Shown here piece by piece: positions 42,339 through 50,143 of a stretch of DNA of 64,000 nt (position 1 is its first letter; the number at the start of each line of letters is the position of its first letter). Below the pieces are notes generated by a model. That model saw only the letters and a list, made by a program, of their open reading frames with translations, did not search any database and had not been told where the DNA came from. Origin of the DNA: IDS-8 sp035304345. Lineage in GTDB: Bacteria > Pseudomonadota > Gammaproteobacteria > Steroidobacterales > Woeseiaceae. Where the stretch lies: contig DATGQE010000016.1 of assembly GCA_035304345.1 (NCBI GenBank), forward strand, positions 47,032-111,031. Direction: 5' to 3'. A program made the translations under genes and the position numbers.

Positions 42339-43303
42339 CCTATTCGAAGATAGCGGGCACCGGCCGCTGCCTGCCCGAGCGCATCCTCACCAATTTCGAC
42401 CTCGAGAAGATGGTCGACACCAGCGACGAATGGATTCGCACGAGGACCGGTGTCGAGCGGCGCCACATCGCCGCGGAAGGGCAGACGACATCCGACCTGT
42501 GTGTCGAGGCGGCGAAACAGGCGATGGAGGCGGCCGGCGTCGGTCCGGGCGACATCGACCTCGTCGCGGTCGGCACGACCACGCCCGACCTCGTGTTCCC
42601 GAACGTCGGCACGCTCGTGCAGCAGCGGCTCGGCATTCACGGCTGCCCGGCGTTCAGCGTCGAAGCCGCGTGCACCGGGTTCCTGTACGCGCTCAGCATG
42701 GCGGACAAGTTCGTGCGCACGGGCGAGGCGAAATGCGCGCTCGTGATCGGCGCGGAGGTCTTGAGCCGGCTGATCGACTGGACCGACCGCTCGACCTGCG
42801 TGCTGTTCGGCGACGGCGCGGGCGCCGTGATCCTGCAACCTGCCGACGAGCCCGGGATCCTGTCCTGCCACCTCGGGGCCGACGGCCAGTACAAGGAGCT
42901 GCTGTACTACCCGTACGGGCCGTCCTCGGAGCTCCACAAGGCAGGCCTCGGCGACGCGAAGATCATGATGAGCGGCAGCGAGGTGTTCAAGGTCGCGGTG
43001 CGGACGCTCGGCGCCGTCGCGGAGGAAGCGCTGCGCGCGAACGGCGTCACGACCGACGAGGTCGACTGGTTCGTTCCGCACCAGGCGAACCTGCGCATCA
43101 TCGAGGCGACGGCGAAGCGCCTCGAGCTGCCGATGGAAAAGGTCATCCTGACGGTGCAGGACCACGGCAACACGTCCGCCGCGTCCGTGCCGATGGCGCT
43201 CGACGTCGGCATTCGCGACGGCCGCATCCGCCGCGGGCAGCTCGTGCTGATGGAAGCCTTCGGGGGCGGTTTCACCTGGGGTTCCGCCCTGATGCGTTAC
43301 TGA
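42335..43303 (+). CDS. fabH: Beta-ketoacyl-ACP synthase III
   Basis: FabH starts fatty-acid synthesis by condensing acetyl-CoA with malonyl-ACP. The 322-residue thiolase-fold protein has the catalytic triad Cys113 (EAACTGF), His249 (PHQANLRI) and Asn279 (HGNTSAAS). ATG at 42335 overlaps plsX. In most relatives fabD, fabG and acpP follow; here the operon stops at fabH and a convergent gene lies 32 bp away, so those genes must be elsewhere. Confidence 0.97.
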   Translation: MTYSKIAGTGRCLPERILTNFDLEKMVDTSDEWIRTRTGVERRHIAAEGQTTSDLCVEAAKQAMEAAGVGPGDIDLVAVGTTTPDLVFPNVGTLVQQRLGIHGCPAFSVEAACTGFLYALSMADKFVRTGEAKCALVIGAEVLSRLIDWTDRSTCVLFGDGAGAVILQPADEPGILSCHLGADGQYKELLYYPYGPSSELHKAGLGDAKIMMSGSEVFKVAVRTLGAVAEEALRANGVTTDEVDWFVPHQANLRIIEATAKRLELPMEKVILTVQDHGNTSAASVPMALDVGIRDGRIRRGQLVLMEAFGGGFTWGSALMRY

Positions 43304-43310
43304 GGAGGCA

Positions 43311-43352
43311 GCAGCCTGCTCGGCTCACCAACGAGCTAGCGCAGCAGGCTGC
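43311..43352. repeat. Inverted repeat between fabH and the convergent DUF1232 gene
   Basis: GCAGCCTGCT (43311-43320) and AGCAGGCTGC (43343-43352) are perfect 10-bp arms around a 22-base loop that has an inner GCTC/GAGC pair. It begins 8 bases after the fabH stop and enters the last codons of the opposite gene. No T-run follows on either strand. It may still slow or end transcription from both sides. Confidence 0.5.
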
Positions 43353-43869
43353 GCTCGCGCGCCTTCCTGCGCTTCATGCGCGCCTGCAGTTGCCTTCGTC
43401 TCGTCTCGAGCCGCCGCGCCGGGGCCACGCGGCTGGGCGCCGTGCGCGCCGCTTCCTCGCGGAACCGACAGAAATCCGCGTACGCCTCGCGCACGTGCCG
43501 GAAGTCGCGCAGCAGGAGCTCGATCAGGATCAGGTCGTCGAGGAACCCGATCGCCGGGATGTCGTCGGGGATGATGTCCTCCGGGTCGCCGAAGTACACG
43601 AACGTGGCCAGGAGCTGCTCGCGCTCGGTCTTCGGCAGGCGCCAGTCGCGGTCCTCCAGCATGTCGATCAGGGTCTCGAGCTCGGGCAGCCGTTGCGCGA
43701 CGAAGTCGGGCAGGGGCTTGCCGGCCTTGATGCCGGCGATCGCACCGCGTACGGCATCGATGATCTCGGCTTCGTCCGCGCCCCGAACGGTGTTGCGTGC
43801 CTGGCGGATCGCCTGCCGGAAAAACCCGAGGTCGCGCTCCGTGAAATCGAGCGAAATGGTGACGCCCAT
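43336..43869 (-). CDS. YkvA family protein (DUF1232)
   Basis: This 177-residue protein contains PAIGFLDDLILIELLLRD, the core of DUF1232, with a helical N-terminal part and a very basic C-terminal tail (RRLETRRRQLQARMKRRKARERS). DUF1232 proteins are small and often membrane-associated, with no settled function. The basic tail could bind nucleic acid or membrane phosphates, which is inference. It is convergent with fabH and is followed on the same strand by nothing until the window's other minus genes resume with the cyd operon upstream. Confidence 0.72.
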   Translation of the reverse strand: MGVTISLDFTERDLGFFRQAIRQARNTVRGADEAEIIDAVRGAIAGIKAGKPLPDFVAQRLPELETLIDMLEDRDWRLPKTEREQLLATFVYFGDPEDIIPDDIPAIGFLDDLILIELLLRDFRHVREAYADFCRFREEAARTAPSRVAPARRLETRRRQLQARMKRRKARERSLLR

Positions 43870-43940
43870 GTGCTGATCCCCGCCCGCGAAGGTCCTGCAA
43901 GGCTACCATGCGCGGCGCAGCGCGGGTCAACGCAAGGCTT

Positions 43941-44051
43941 CTAGAGGCCCATCGCGGTGCGGATCAGCCAGGCGAGCAGGGCCACGGCCGCGACGCCCGC
44001 GAGCCACAGCGCGACGAACCAGGCGAGCCGCGTGAGCCTCGTGCCGGCCAT
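43941..44051 (-). CDS. Small cytochrome bd subunit (DUF2474/CydX type)
   Basis: This 36-residue protein has a basic start (MAGTRLTRLAW) and one transmembrane helix. Small single-helix proteins of this kind (CydX, or DUF2474 next to cyanide-insensitive oxidases) stabilise the bd oxidase hemes. ATG at 44051 has AGAAGG just upstream and lies 19 bp after the cydB stop. It ends 71 bp before the DUF1232 start. Confidence 0.75.
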   Translation of the reverse strand: MAGTRLTRLAWFVALWLAGVAAVALLAWLIRTAMGL

Positions 44052-44070
44052 CGCCTTCTGCCATCGCCCT

Positions 44071-45069
44071 TCAGTGATAACCCTCGCCCGCGCGCACCTT
44101 GCCGCGGAACACGCGGTACACGCCGACAGTGTAGGCGAGGATGAGCGGCAGGAGCACGAGCGCGCCGACGAGCAGGAACGCGAGGCTTGCATCGGGCGCG
44201 GCCGCCTCGTGGAACGTGACGGAGTTCGGCACGACGTACGGCCAGAAGCTGATCATGAGCCCGATGAACGAGAGCACGAACAGGCCGGCGGCGCAGAGGA
44301 AGGGAGCAGCGTCGTGACCGCGTGCCAGGGTGATGAGCAGCATGGCGCCGCAGGCGGCGACGAGCAGCGGCACGGGCGCCGTGTACAGGATCGCCGGCCA
44401 GGCGAACCACTTCGCCACGTAGCCCTCCTGCAGGAAGGGCGTCCACGCGCTGAACACCACGATGCCGGCGAGCGTCGCGATCGCGAAGCGCCGCGCGAGC
44501 TCGCGGGCGCGCCGCTGCAGCTCGCCTTCCGTCTTGAGCACCAGCCAGCAGGCGCCCAGCAGGCTGTAGCCGGCGGCGAGCGCGAGCCCGGTCACGACGC
44601 TGAACGGGGTGAGCCAGTCCCACCAGCCGCCGGCGTACTCGCGCCCTTCGACCGGGATGCCCTGCACCAGCGCGCCCAGCGTGATCCCCTGCGCCATCGC
44701 GGCGAGCAACGAGCCCGCGAAGAACGCGCGGTCCCAGCGATACGGCCGGCGCCGTGCGGCGCCCCGGAACTCGAACGCAACGCCCCGCAGGATGAGGCCG
44801 ACGAGCATCGCGATGATCGGCGCATACAGTGCCGGCATGATAATGGCGTACGCCAGCGGGAACACCGCGAGCAGCCCGCCGCCGCCCAGCACCAGCCAGG
44901 TTTCGTTCCCGTCCCACACCGGCGCCACCGAGTTCATCGCCATCGTGCGATCCTGCTCCTCGCCGAGCACCGGGAAGAGAATGCCGACGCCGAGATCGAA
45001 GCCGTCGAGCAGCACGTAGGCGAGCACGGCGACGGCAAGCAGCACCATCCAGACGAGCGCCAGGTCCAT
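44071..45069 (-). CDS. cydB: Cytochrome bd-type quinol oxidase subunit II
   Basis: CydB supports the heme-bearing subunit I in a quinol oxidase that reduces oxygen to water. The 332-residue protein has eight or nine hydrophobic helices and the signature DGFDLGVGILFP followed by WDGNETWLVLGGGGLLAVFP. Its length fits the CioB form better than E. coli CydB. ATG at 45069 has GGGAGGAAG upstream and overlaps the cydA stop (ATGA). Confidence 0.93.
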   Translation of the reverse strand: MDLALVWMVLLAVAVLAYVLLDGFDLGVGILFPVLGEEQDRTMAMNSVAPVWDGNETWLVLGGGGLLAVFPLAYAIIMPALYAPIIAMLVGLILRGVAFEFRGAARRRPYRWDRAFFAGSLLAAMAQGITLGALVQGIPVEGREYAGGWWDWLTPFSVVTGLALAAGYSLLGACWLVLKTEGELQRRARELARRFAIATLAGIVVFSAWTPFLQEGYVAKWFAWPAILYTAPVPLLVAACGAMLLITLARGHDAAPFLCAAGLFVLSFIGLMISFWPYVVPNSVTFHEAAAPDASLAFLLVGALVLLPLILAYTVGVYRVFRGKVRAGEGYH

Positions 45070-46469
45070 CACGCTTCCTCCCGCATCCACGCCGTCAGGC
45101 GGCGCAGCAGCGTCTCGCGCTCGCGCTCTTCCTCGCGCTCTTCCTCGACCGCACCGGCGGCGGGATCCTGGCGCAGCAGGCGCAGCAGGTACAGGATGCC
45201 GATGCCGAACACGACCACGTACACCACGACGAACGCCGTGAAGGACCCGGCCACGGCGGGCAGGGCGATCGGCGAGACCGAATCCGCGGTGCGCAGGAGC
45301 CCGTACACCGTGTACGGCTGGCGGCCGACCTCGGTGACCGTCCAGCCGCACAGGATCGCCACGAGGCCGGAAGGAGACGCGGCGAGCGCCGCGCGCCACA
45401 GGGCCGGCGAGTCGTACAGCCGGCGGCGCAGGCGCTGCACGAGGCTCCACAGGCCGATGCCGGCCATGACCAGGCCGAGGCCCACCATGATGCGAAAGCT
45501 CCAGAAGACGGTCGCGACGTGCGGCCAGTCCGCACGCTCGAAGCGATCGAGCCCCGTGATCTCCGCCTCGGGTGAATGGCCGAGAATGACGCTGCCCGCC
45601 TTCGGAATCGCGAGCGGCCAGCGGACGGTGGCGGCGTCCTGGTCGGGAAACCCGACGAGGTAGAGCGGCTGGCCGCGCCGGGTCTCGAAATGCGCCTCGA
45701 TGGCGGCGACCTTCATCGGCTGGTGCTCCGCGGTGTTCAACCCGTGCAGGTCGCCGATGACGATCTGCAGCGGCGCCACCAGGGTCGCCATCCACATCGC
45801 CATGGAGAACATCCTGCGCGCCTCGCGTTGCGCCGGGTTGCGCAGCAGGTGGTAAGTGCCGACGCCCCCGACGATGAACGCCGTGGCGAGGTAGGCCGCG
45901 AGAACCATGTGCGCCAGGCGGTAGGGAAACGAGGGATTGAAGATGACCTCGATCCAGTCCGCGGGCACGAACTGGCCCGCCTCGTTCAGCGCGTGCCCGG
46001 TGGGCGTCTGCATCCAGCTGTTGGCACTCAGGATCCAGAAGGCGGACAGGAGCGTGCCGAACGCCACCATCAGGGTGGCGAAGTAATGCAGGCCGCGACC
46101 GACGCGCTTCATACCGAACAGCATCACGCCGAGGAAGCCGGCTTCGAGGAAGAAGGCCGACAGCACCTCGTACCCGAGCAGCGGCCCGAGCACGGGACCG
46201 GTGAGATCGGAAAAGCGGCTCCAGTTCGTGCCGAACTGGTAGCTCATGACGATGCCGGATACCACGCCCATCCCGAAGGCGACCGCGAAGGGCCGCAGCC
46301 AGAACCGGAACAGCCGCTCGTAGACGGGCCTGTCCGTGGCGAGCCACAGGCCCTCGAGCACGGCGAGGTAGCTCGCAAGACCGATCGTCAGCGCCGGGAA
46401 AATGATGTGAAACGACACCGTGAAGGCGAATTGCAGCCTTGCGAGGTTGAGGGCCGTGAACCATTCCAT
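45069..46469 (-). CDS. cydA: Cytochrome bd-type quinol oxidase subunit I (CIO-like)
   Basis: Subunit I binds hemes b558, b595 and d. The 466-residue protein is shorter than E. coli CydA because the Q-loop is short, which is typical of cyanide-insensitive oxidases (CioA). His21 in SFHIIFP corresponds to the b595/d ligand, FPYRLAHM carries the second conserved His, and GWTVTEVGRQP is the conserved quinol-site region. The C-terminal tail is rich in Glu and Arg. The 59-bp gap to the divergent GST gene must hold the promoters of both. Confidence 0.92.
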   Translation of the reverse strand: MEWFTALNLARLQFAFTVSFHIIFPALTIGLASYLAVLEGLWLATDRPVYERLFRFWLRPFAVAFGMGVVSGIVMSYQFGTNWSRFSDLTGPVLGPLLGYEVLSAFFLEAGFLGVMLFGMKRVGRGLHYFATLMVAFGTLLSAFWILSANSWMQTPTGHALNEAGQFVPADWIEVIFNPSFPYRLAHMVLAAYLATAFIVGGVGTYHLLRNPAQREARRMFSMAMWMATLVAPLQIVIGDLHGLNTAEHQPMKVAAIEAHFETRRGQPLYLVGFPDQDAATVRWPLAIPKAGSVILGHSPEAEITGLDRFERADWPHVATVFWSFRIMVGLGLVMAGIGLWSLVQRLRRRLYDSPALWRAALAASPSGLVAILCGWTVTEVGRQPYTVYGLLRTADSVSPIALPAVAGSFTAFVVVYVVVFGIGILYLLRLLRQDPAAGAVEEEREEERERETLLRRLTAWMREEA

Positions 46470-46512
46470 CGCGCGTGCCGGTCCGCAGGTCTCAGGTCCG
46501 TGTCACTCAGTG

Positions 46513-46518
46513 TAGAAT
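46513..46518 (+). promoter_or_regulatory. Possible -10 of the GST gene
   Basis: TAGAAT at 46513-46518 is a fair -10 hexamer, ending 10 bases before the GST ATG at 46529. No -35 of quality is visible. If used, the leader would be only a few bases. Confidence 0.35.
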
Positions 46519-46528
46519 ACGGCCGGTC

Positions 46529-47179
46529 ATGAAACCAAAGCTCTACATCGGCAACCGGAACTACTCTTCCTGGTCGCTGCGCGCCTGGCTGCTGCTCGCG
46601 GAGGCGGGCATCCCGTTCGACGAGGAGCGCGTCCCGCTCAACACCCCGGAGTTCGCCGCACGCATCGGCGCGATCTCGCCGGCGGGGCTCGTGCCGGTCC
46701 TGGTGCTGGACGACGGACCGGTATGGGACACGCTCGCCATCGCCGAGACCGTGGCCGAGCGCTGGTCGGACAAGCAACTGTGGCCCTCGGACCGGACCTG
46801 GCGTGCGCATGCCCGCTCCATCAGCGCGGAGATGCACTCGGGTTTCGCCGCGCTGCGGGCGGCCATGCCGATGAACTGTCGCGCGATGGGACGCAAGGTG
46901 CCGTTGACGCCGGCGCTCGAGAAGGACATCGCCCGCGTGATCGCCATCTGGAGCGACTGTGCGGCGCGCGCGGGAGGAGGCTGGCTGTATGGCCGGTTCG
47001 GCATCCCGGACGCGATGTATGCACCCGTCGCGCTGCGCTTCCGCACCTACGGTGTCGAGCTGCCGGAAGCGGCGCGCAGCTTCGCCGATCGCGTGCTCGA
47101 AAGCCCCGCCCTCCAGCGCTGGCTCGTCGCAGCGGAGGCGGAAACGGAAGTCATCCCGGAGGACGAGGCGGGACAATGA
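46529..47179 (+). CDS. Glutathione S-transferase family protein
   Basis: The 216-residue protein starts KLYIGNRNYSSWSLRAWLLL, a thioredoxin-fold N-domain with Ser/Tyr in the glutathione-activating position, has SPAGLVPVL with the cis-proline and a helical C-domain (about residues 85-210). This subgroup resembles bacterial YfcF/Zeta-like GSTs; the substrate is unknown. ATG at 46529 is used; the frame is open further upstream but would overlap the cydA start region. It overlaps the L,D-transpeptidase start by 4 bp. Confidence 0.88.
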   Translation: MKPKLYIGNRNYSSWSLRAWLLLAEAGIPFDEERVPLNTPEFAARIGAISPAGLVPVLVLDDGPVWDTLAIAETVAERWSDKQLWPSDRTWRAHARSISAEMHSGFAALRAAMPMNCRAMGRKVPLTPALEKDIARVIAIWSDCAARAGGGWLYGRFGIPDAMYAPVALRFRTYGVELPEAARSFADRVLESPALQRWLVAAEAETEVIPEDEAGQ

Positions 47180-48207
47180 AGGGCAACGTCGTAAAGCTCG
47201 CGCGGGCCGGTTCGCTGATCGTGTTACTTGCCTCAGCGGCGGGCGCGGGAGCGGAAGTCTACGACCTGCCACCGCCCGGCACGGACGTGATCGGGGCCGT
47301 GACCACGGTCGAAGCGCGCGCTGCCGATACGCTGCTCGACATCGGTCGCCGCCACGGGGTGGGATACGAGGAGATCGTGCGCGCCAACCCGGACGTCGAC
47401 GTGTGGCTGCCGGGCGAGGGCACCCGCGTCGTGCTGCCGACACGTTACATCCTGCCGCCGGGTCCGCGCCGCGGGGTCGTGCTCAACCTGCCGGAATACC
47501 GGCTGTACTATTTTCCGGAGCCGAAGCCCGGGGAGCCGGCGGTCGTCATGACCTACCCGGTCAGCATCGGCCGCATGGACTGGGCCACGCCGCTCGGCGA
47601 GACCCGCATCGTGTCCAAGGTGGTGAAGCCCTCGTGGTACCCGCCCGAGTCCGTGCGCAAGGAGCACGCCGAAGAAGGACGGCCGCTGCCGCGCGTCGTG
47701 CCGCCGGGACCCGACAATCCGCTCGGGGATTTCGCCATGCGCCTGTCGCTGCCGGGCTACCTCATTCACGGCACGAACCGGCCCGCGGGCGTCGGCATGC
47801 GGGTCACGCACGGCTGCATTCGCATGTACCCCGAGGACATCGAGTTCCTGTTCGGGCACGTGCCCGTGAACACGCCGGTACGCATCATCAACGAGCCGGT
47901 GAAGCTCGGCTGGGACGGCGATCGCCTGCTGGTCGAGGTGCACCGCTCCCTGGAGACGGCACCGGTGGTCGACGAGGATCTGTCCGCGGTGGCGATCGAC
48001 ACCGGTGAGGCCGCGGAGCCGGCACCCGGGGCGTCCGCCTCCGGGCACCTGACGGCGCTCACGCGCCAGTTCGTGGCCGCCACCGGCACGCGCCCCGGGG
48101 AGCTCGACTGGGCACTCGCCGAAAGCCTGCTCGAGCGCGCCGACGGCATTCCGGTACCCGTCGGGAGCGCCATAAAAAACGCCGCGACGAGCGCGGCGTT
48201 TGAATGA
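47176..48207 (+). CDS. L,D-transpeptidase (LysM + YkuD, ErfK/YbiS type)
   Basis: This 343-residue exported enzyme has a signal peptide (residues 1-26), a LysM-like peptidoglycan-binding segment (about residues 42-92, LLDIGRRHGVGYEEIVRANPD) and a YkuD catalytic domain with HGTNRPAGVG and the catalytic Cys214 in VTHGCIRMYPED. Relatives attach Lpp-type lipoproteins to peptidoglycan; the next gene, on the other strand, encodes a lipoprotein ending in Lys, so a functional pair is likely. The last ten or so codons lie inside a terminator hairpin. Confidence 0.92.
   Translation: MKGNVVKLARAGSLIVLLASAAGAGAEVYDLPPPGTDVIGAVTTVEARAADTLLDIGRRHGVGYEEIVRANPDVDVWLPGEGTRVVLPTRYILPPGPRRGVVLNLPEYRLYYFPEPKPGEPAVVMTYPVSIGRMDWATPLGETRIVSKVVKPSWYPPESVRKEHAEEGRPLPRVVPPGPDNPLGDFAMRLSLPGYLIHGTNRPAGVGMRVTHGCIRMYPEDIEFLFGHVPVNTPVRIINEPVKLGWDGDRLLVEVHRSLETAPVVDEDLSAVAIDTGEAAEPAPGASASGHLTALTRQFVAATGTRPGELDWALAESLLERADGIPVPVGSAIKNAATSAAFE
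48174..48201 (-). terminator. Intrinsic terminator of the lipoprotein gene, inside ldt
   Basis: AAACGCCGCG (48177-48186), loop ACGAG and CGCGGCGTTT (48192-48201) form a perfect 10-pair hairpin. On the minus strand the stem is followed by six T's (plus-strand A's at 48174-48179), a textbook terminator 24 bases after the lipoprotein stop. On the plus strand only three T's follow, so it may be partly bidirectional. Confidence 0.85.
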
Positions 48208-48224
48208 ATCGTCGTAGTCTCGCG

Positions 48225-48530
48225 CTACTTTGACATCGAGCGCTGGAACATCCGTTCCAGTCGGTCACGGTTGGCATCACAACAGGACTGCGCTTCCTCG
48301 GCAGCCGCCAGTGCCTCGTCGGCGGTGGCCTGCGCGTTGCGCGCAGCCTGGGCGGCGCTGTCGGCGGCCGCACGAGCGGCCTCGGCCGCGGACTTCGCTG
48401 CCGCGGCATCCCTTGCCGCCTGATCCACGGTCTGCTGGAGCTGGTCGCGTTCGGCCTGGTTGGCACAGCCGGCGGCCACGCCGAGCACCAGGGCCAGTGC
48501 GCTCACCTTTACTATGTTGCTTATCATCAT
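48225..48530 (-). CDS. Lpp/OprI-like alanine-zipper lipoprotein
   Basis: This 101-residue lipoprotein has a signal peptide with lipobox VAAGC (Cys22), a long Ala-rich heptad coil (ARDAAAAKSAAEAARAAADSAA) and a C-terminal RMFQRSMSK whose last Lys could be joined to peptidoglycan. It aligns with Pseudomonas OprI. It should trimerise and tether the outer membrane. A Cys-Cys pair at residues 83-84 is unusual. ATG at 48530 has AGAGGAA upstream; the promoter and terminator are both clear, so it is a single-gene transcript, expected to be abundant. Confidence 0.9.
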   Translation of the reverse strand: MMISNIVKVSALALVLGVAAGCANQAERDQLQQTVDQAARDAAAAKSAAEAARAAADSAAQAARNAQATADEALAAAEEAQSCCDANRDRLERMFQRSMSK

Positions 48531-48561
48531 CCAGTTCCTCTGGTGGAAAAAAAGCAGGCGC

Positions 48562-48590
48562 ATTATTTCCCAAATTAATTGGACCTTCAA
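48562..48590 (-). promoter_or_regulatory. Promoter of the alanine-zipper lipoprotein
   Basis: On the minus strand TTGAAG (48590-48585), 17 bases and AATAAT (48567-48562) form a good sigma-70 promoter in an A+T-rich patch. The leader of about 25 nt includes a T-rich stretch and the AGAGGAA ribosome binding site. Confidence 0.7.
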
Positions 48591-48692
48591 TGATCTGCGC
48601 AATGATTTCGCAGTCTGTCGTGCATCCGCGACACGAGGTGGGGAAAGTGACACAACGTGTCAGGTCGTCGTCGGGCCCGGTGAGCGGGGGAG

Positions 48693-48720
48693 TTTACAAC
48701 CGCCGCGGACTGGCTATACT
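48693..48720 (+). promoter_or_regulatory. lexA promoter
   Basis: TTTACA (48693-48698), 16 bases and TATACT (48715-48720) closely match the sigma-70 consensus. Transcription would begin near 48727, inside the SOS box region, so LexA bound there should block it. Confidence 0.75.
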
Positions 48721-48728
48721 CACAGTGA

Positions 48729-48744
48729 CTGTGAATTCGTACAG
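48729..48744 (+). promoter_or_regulatory. SOS box (LexA operator)
   Basis: CTGT-N8-ACAG at 48729-48744 fits the E. coli-type LexA operator exactly in its conserved half-sites. It overlaps the transcription start and ends 9 bases before the lexA ATG. A further perfect palindrome TCACAGT-G-ACTGTGA (48720-48734) overlaps its left side. Confidence 0.82.
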
Positions 48745-48753
48745 GAAACGCCC

Positions 48754-49371
48754 ATGCACCAGCTCACGCCCCGGCAGGCCCAGATCCTCCGGATGATCCA
48801 GGACTTCATTGCCGAATGCGGCATGCCGCCCACGCGCGCGGAGATTGCACGGGCGCTGGGTTTCAAGTCTCCCAACGCGGCAGAGGACCACCTGCGCGCC
48901 CTGCAGAAGAAAGGCGTGCTCGAGCTCGTGCCCGGCGCTTCGCGCGGCATCCAGCTCAAGGATTCGTTGCGCGAGCAGCTCGGCCTGCCGCTGGTCGGCC
49001 GCGTCGCAGCGGGTCGCCCGATCCTCGCGCAGGAGCACATCGAGACGCATTACCAGATCGATCACACGCTGTTCAAACCGAGACCGCATTACCTCCTGCG
49101 CGTCGAAGGCATGAGCATGAAGAACGCCGGCATCCTGCACGGTGACCTGGTGGCAGTGCATCGCACGCCCGAAGTGCGCAACCGCCAGATCGTCGTGGCA
49201 CGCCTGGAGGACGAGGTCACGGTCAAGCGCTATCGCCAGGACGGCTCCCGGGTCTGGCTGTTGCCGGAGAACGAGGAGTTCGAGCCGATCAAGGTCGACC
49301 TCAAATCCCAGTCCATGGTGATCGAGGGTGTGGTCGTCGGCGTCATCCGCGAACGTCTGCCCATGAACTGA
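48754..49371 (+). CDS. lexA: SOS repressor LexA
   Basis: LexA represses DNA-damage genes and is inactivated by RecA-stimulated self-cleavage. The 205-residue protein has the winged helix (PPTRAEIARALGFKSPNAAEDHL, nearly the E. coli recognition helix), the cleavage site Ala86-Gly87 in VAAGRP, and the catalytic Ser121 (GMSMKNAG) and Lys158 (DEVTVKRY). AGGA precedes the ATG. Its promoter and SOS box lie directly upstream, and the mutasome genes imuA, imuB and dnaE2 follow, presumably in one LexA-controlled transcript. Confidence 0.97.
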   Translation: MHQLTPRQAQILRMIQDFIAECGMPPTRAEIARALGFKSPNAAEDHLRALQKKGVLELVPGASRGIQLKDSLREQLGLPLVGRVAAGRPILAQEHIETHYQIDHTLFKPRPHYLLRVEGMSMKNAGILHGDLVAVHRTPEVRNRQIVVARLEDEVTVKRYRQDGSRVWLLPENEEFEPIKVDLKSQSMVIEGVVVGVIRERLPMN

Positions 49372-49405
49372 ACGCCGGGAGCGCGCATCGCGCGCGACCA
49401 CGATC

Positions 49406-50140
49406 GTGACTTCGTCCGCGAACGACGCCCTCGAGAAGCTTCTCGCCAACCCGCGGATCTGGCGGGGCGGCAGCGCGATGCGGAACCTCGATCGCGAGGG
49501 CGCCGGGGCGGGGATCCCGACCGGGTATGCGGCGCTCGATCGACACCTGCCGGGCGGGGGCTGGCCGCGCGAGGCGCTCATGGAGGTTCTCGTCGAAGGT
49601 CACGGCAGGGGAGAGCTGCGGTTGCTGATGCCGGCGCTCGCGCGTCTCAGCCGGGCCCACGACGGTCATGGGGACGCGGGCTGGATCACCTGGATCGCAC
49701 CGCCGTTGCAGCCGTACCCGCCCGCGCTCGCGCAGTGGGGCATGGACCTGTCGCGCGTGCTCGTCGTGCGCCCCCGCCGGCAGGCCGACGTGCTGTGGGC
49801 GGCCGAGCAGGCGCTCGCCTCGGGGAATTGTGCCGCGGTGCTGTTCTGGCCGGAGCGCACGGGTGGCGCGCGCGCCGGTGACGGGCACCGGGCGCGTTCC
49901 CGCGGCCGGGGCCCGCAGGCGAAGGCGTCGCCGTTCCCGAGCCGGCGGCTGCAGCTCGCCGCCGAGCAAGGCGGAAGCCTGGGGGTTGCGTTTCGCCCCG
50001 CGAGCGCGCGTTTCGAAATCTCCGCCGCCGCGCTGCGCCTTGCGCTCACGCGAGGCGAGCACGAAACGGAAGTCGTGATTTTGAAGAGCCGCGGCGGGCG
50101 GCCGGTGCGGGTTCCCGGCGTCTTTCAATTTCATGCCTAG
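49406..50140 (+). CDS. imuA: Translesion synthesis-associated protein ImuA
   Basis: ImuA is a RecA-like accessory protein of the SOS mutasome. The 244-residue protein starts ALEKLLANPRIWRGG, a typical ImuA opening, then has IPTGYAALDRHLPGGGWPREALMEVLVEG, the SulA/RecA-like core in which the Walker A motif is degenerate (GHGRGELRLL). It should contact ImuB and RecA rather than hydrolyse ATP by itself, as inferred from relatives. GTG at 49406 lies 34 bp after lexA. imuB begins 3 bp after its stop. Confidence 0.88.
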   Translation: MTSSANDALEKLLANPRIWRGGSAMRNLDREGAGAGIPTGYAALDRHLPGGGWPREALMEVLVEGHGRGELRLLMPALARLSRAHDGHGDAGWITWIAPPLQPYPPALAQWGMDLSRVLVVRPRRQADVLWAAEQALASGNCAAVLFWPERTGGARAGDGHRARSRGRGPQAKASPFPSRRLQLAAEQGGSLGVAFRPASARFEISAAALRLALTRGEHETEVVILKSRGGRPVRVPGVFQFHA

Positions 50141-50143
50141 GTC

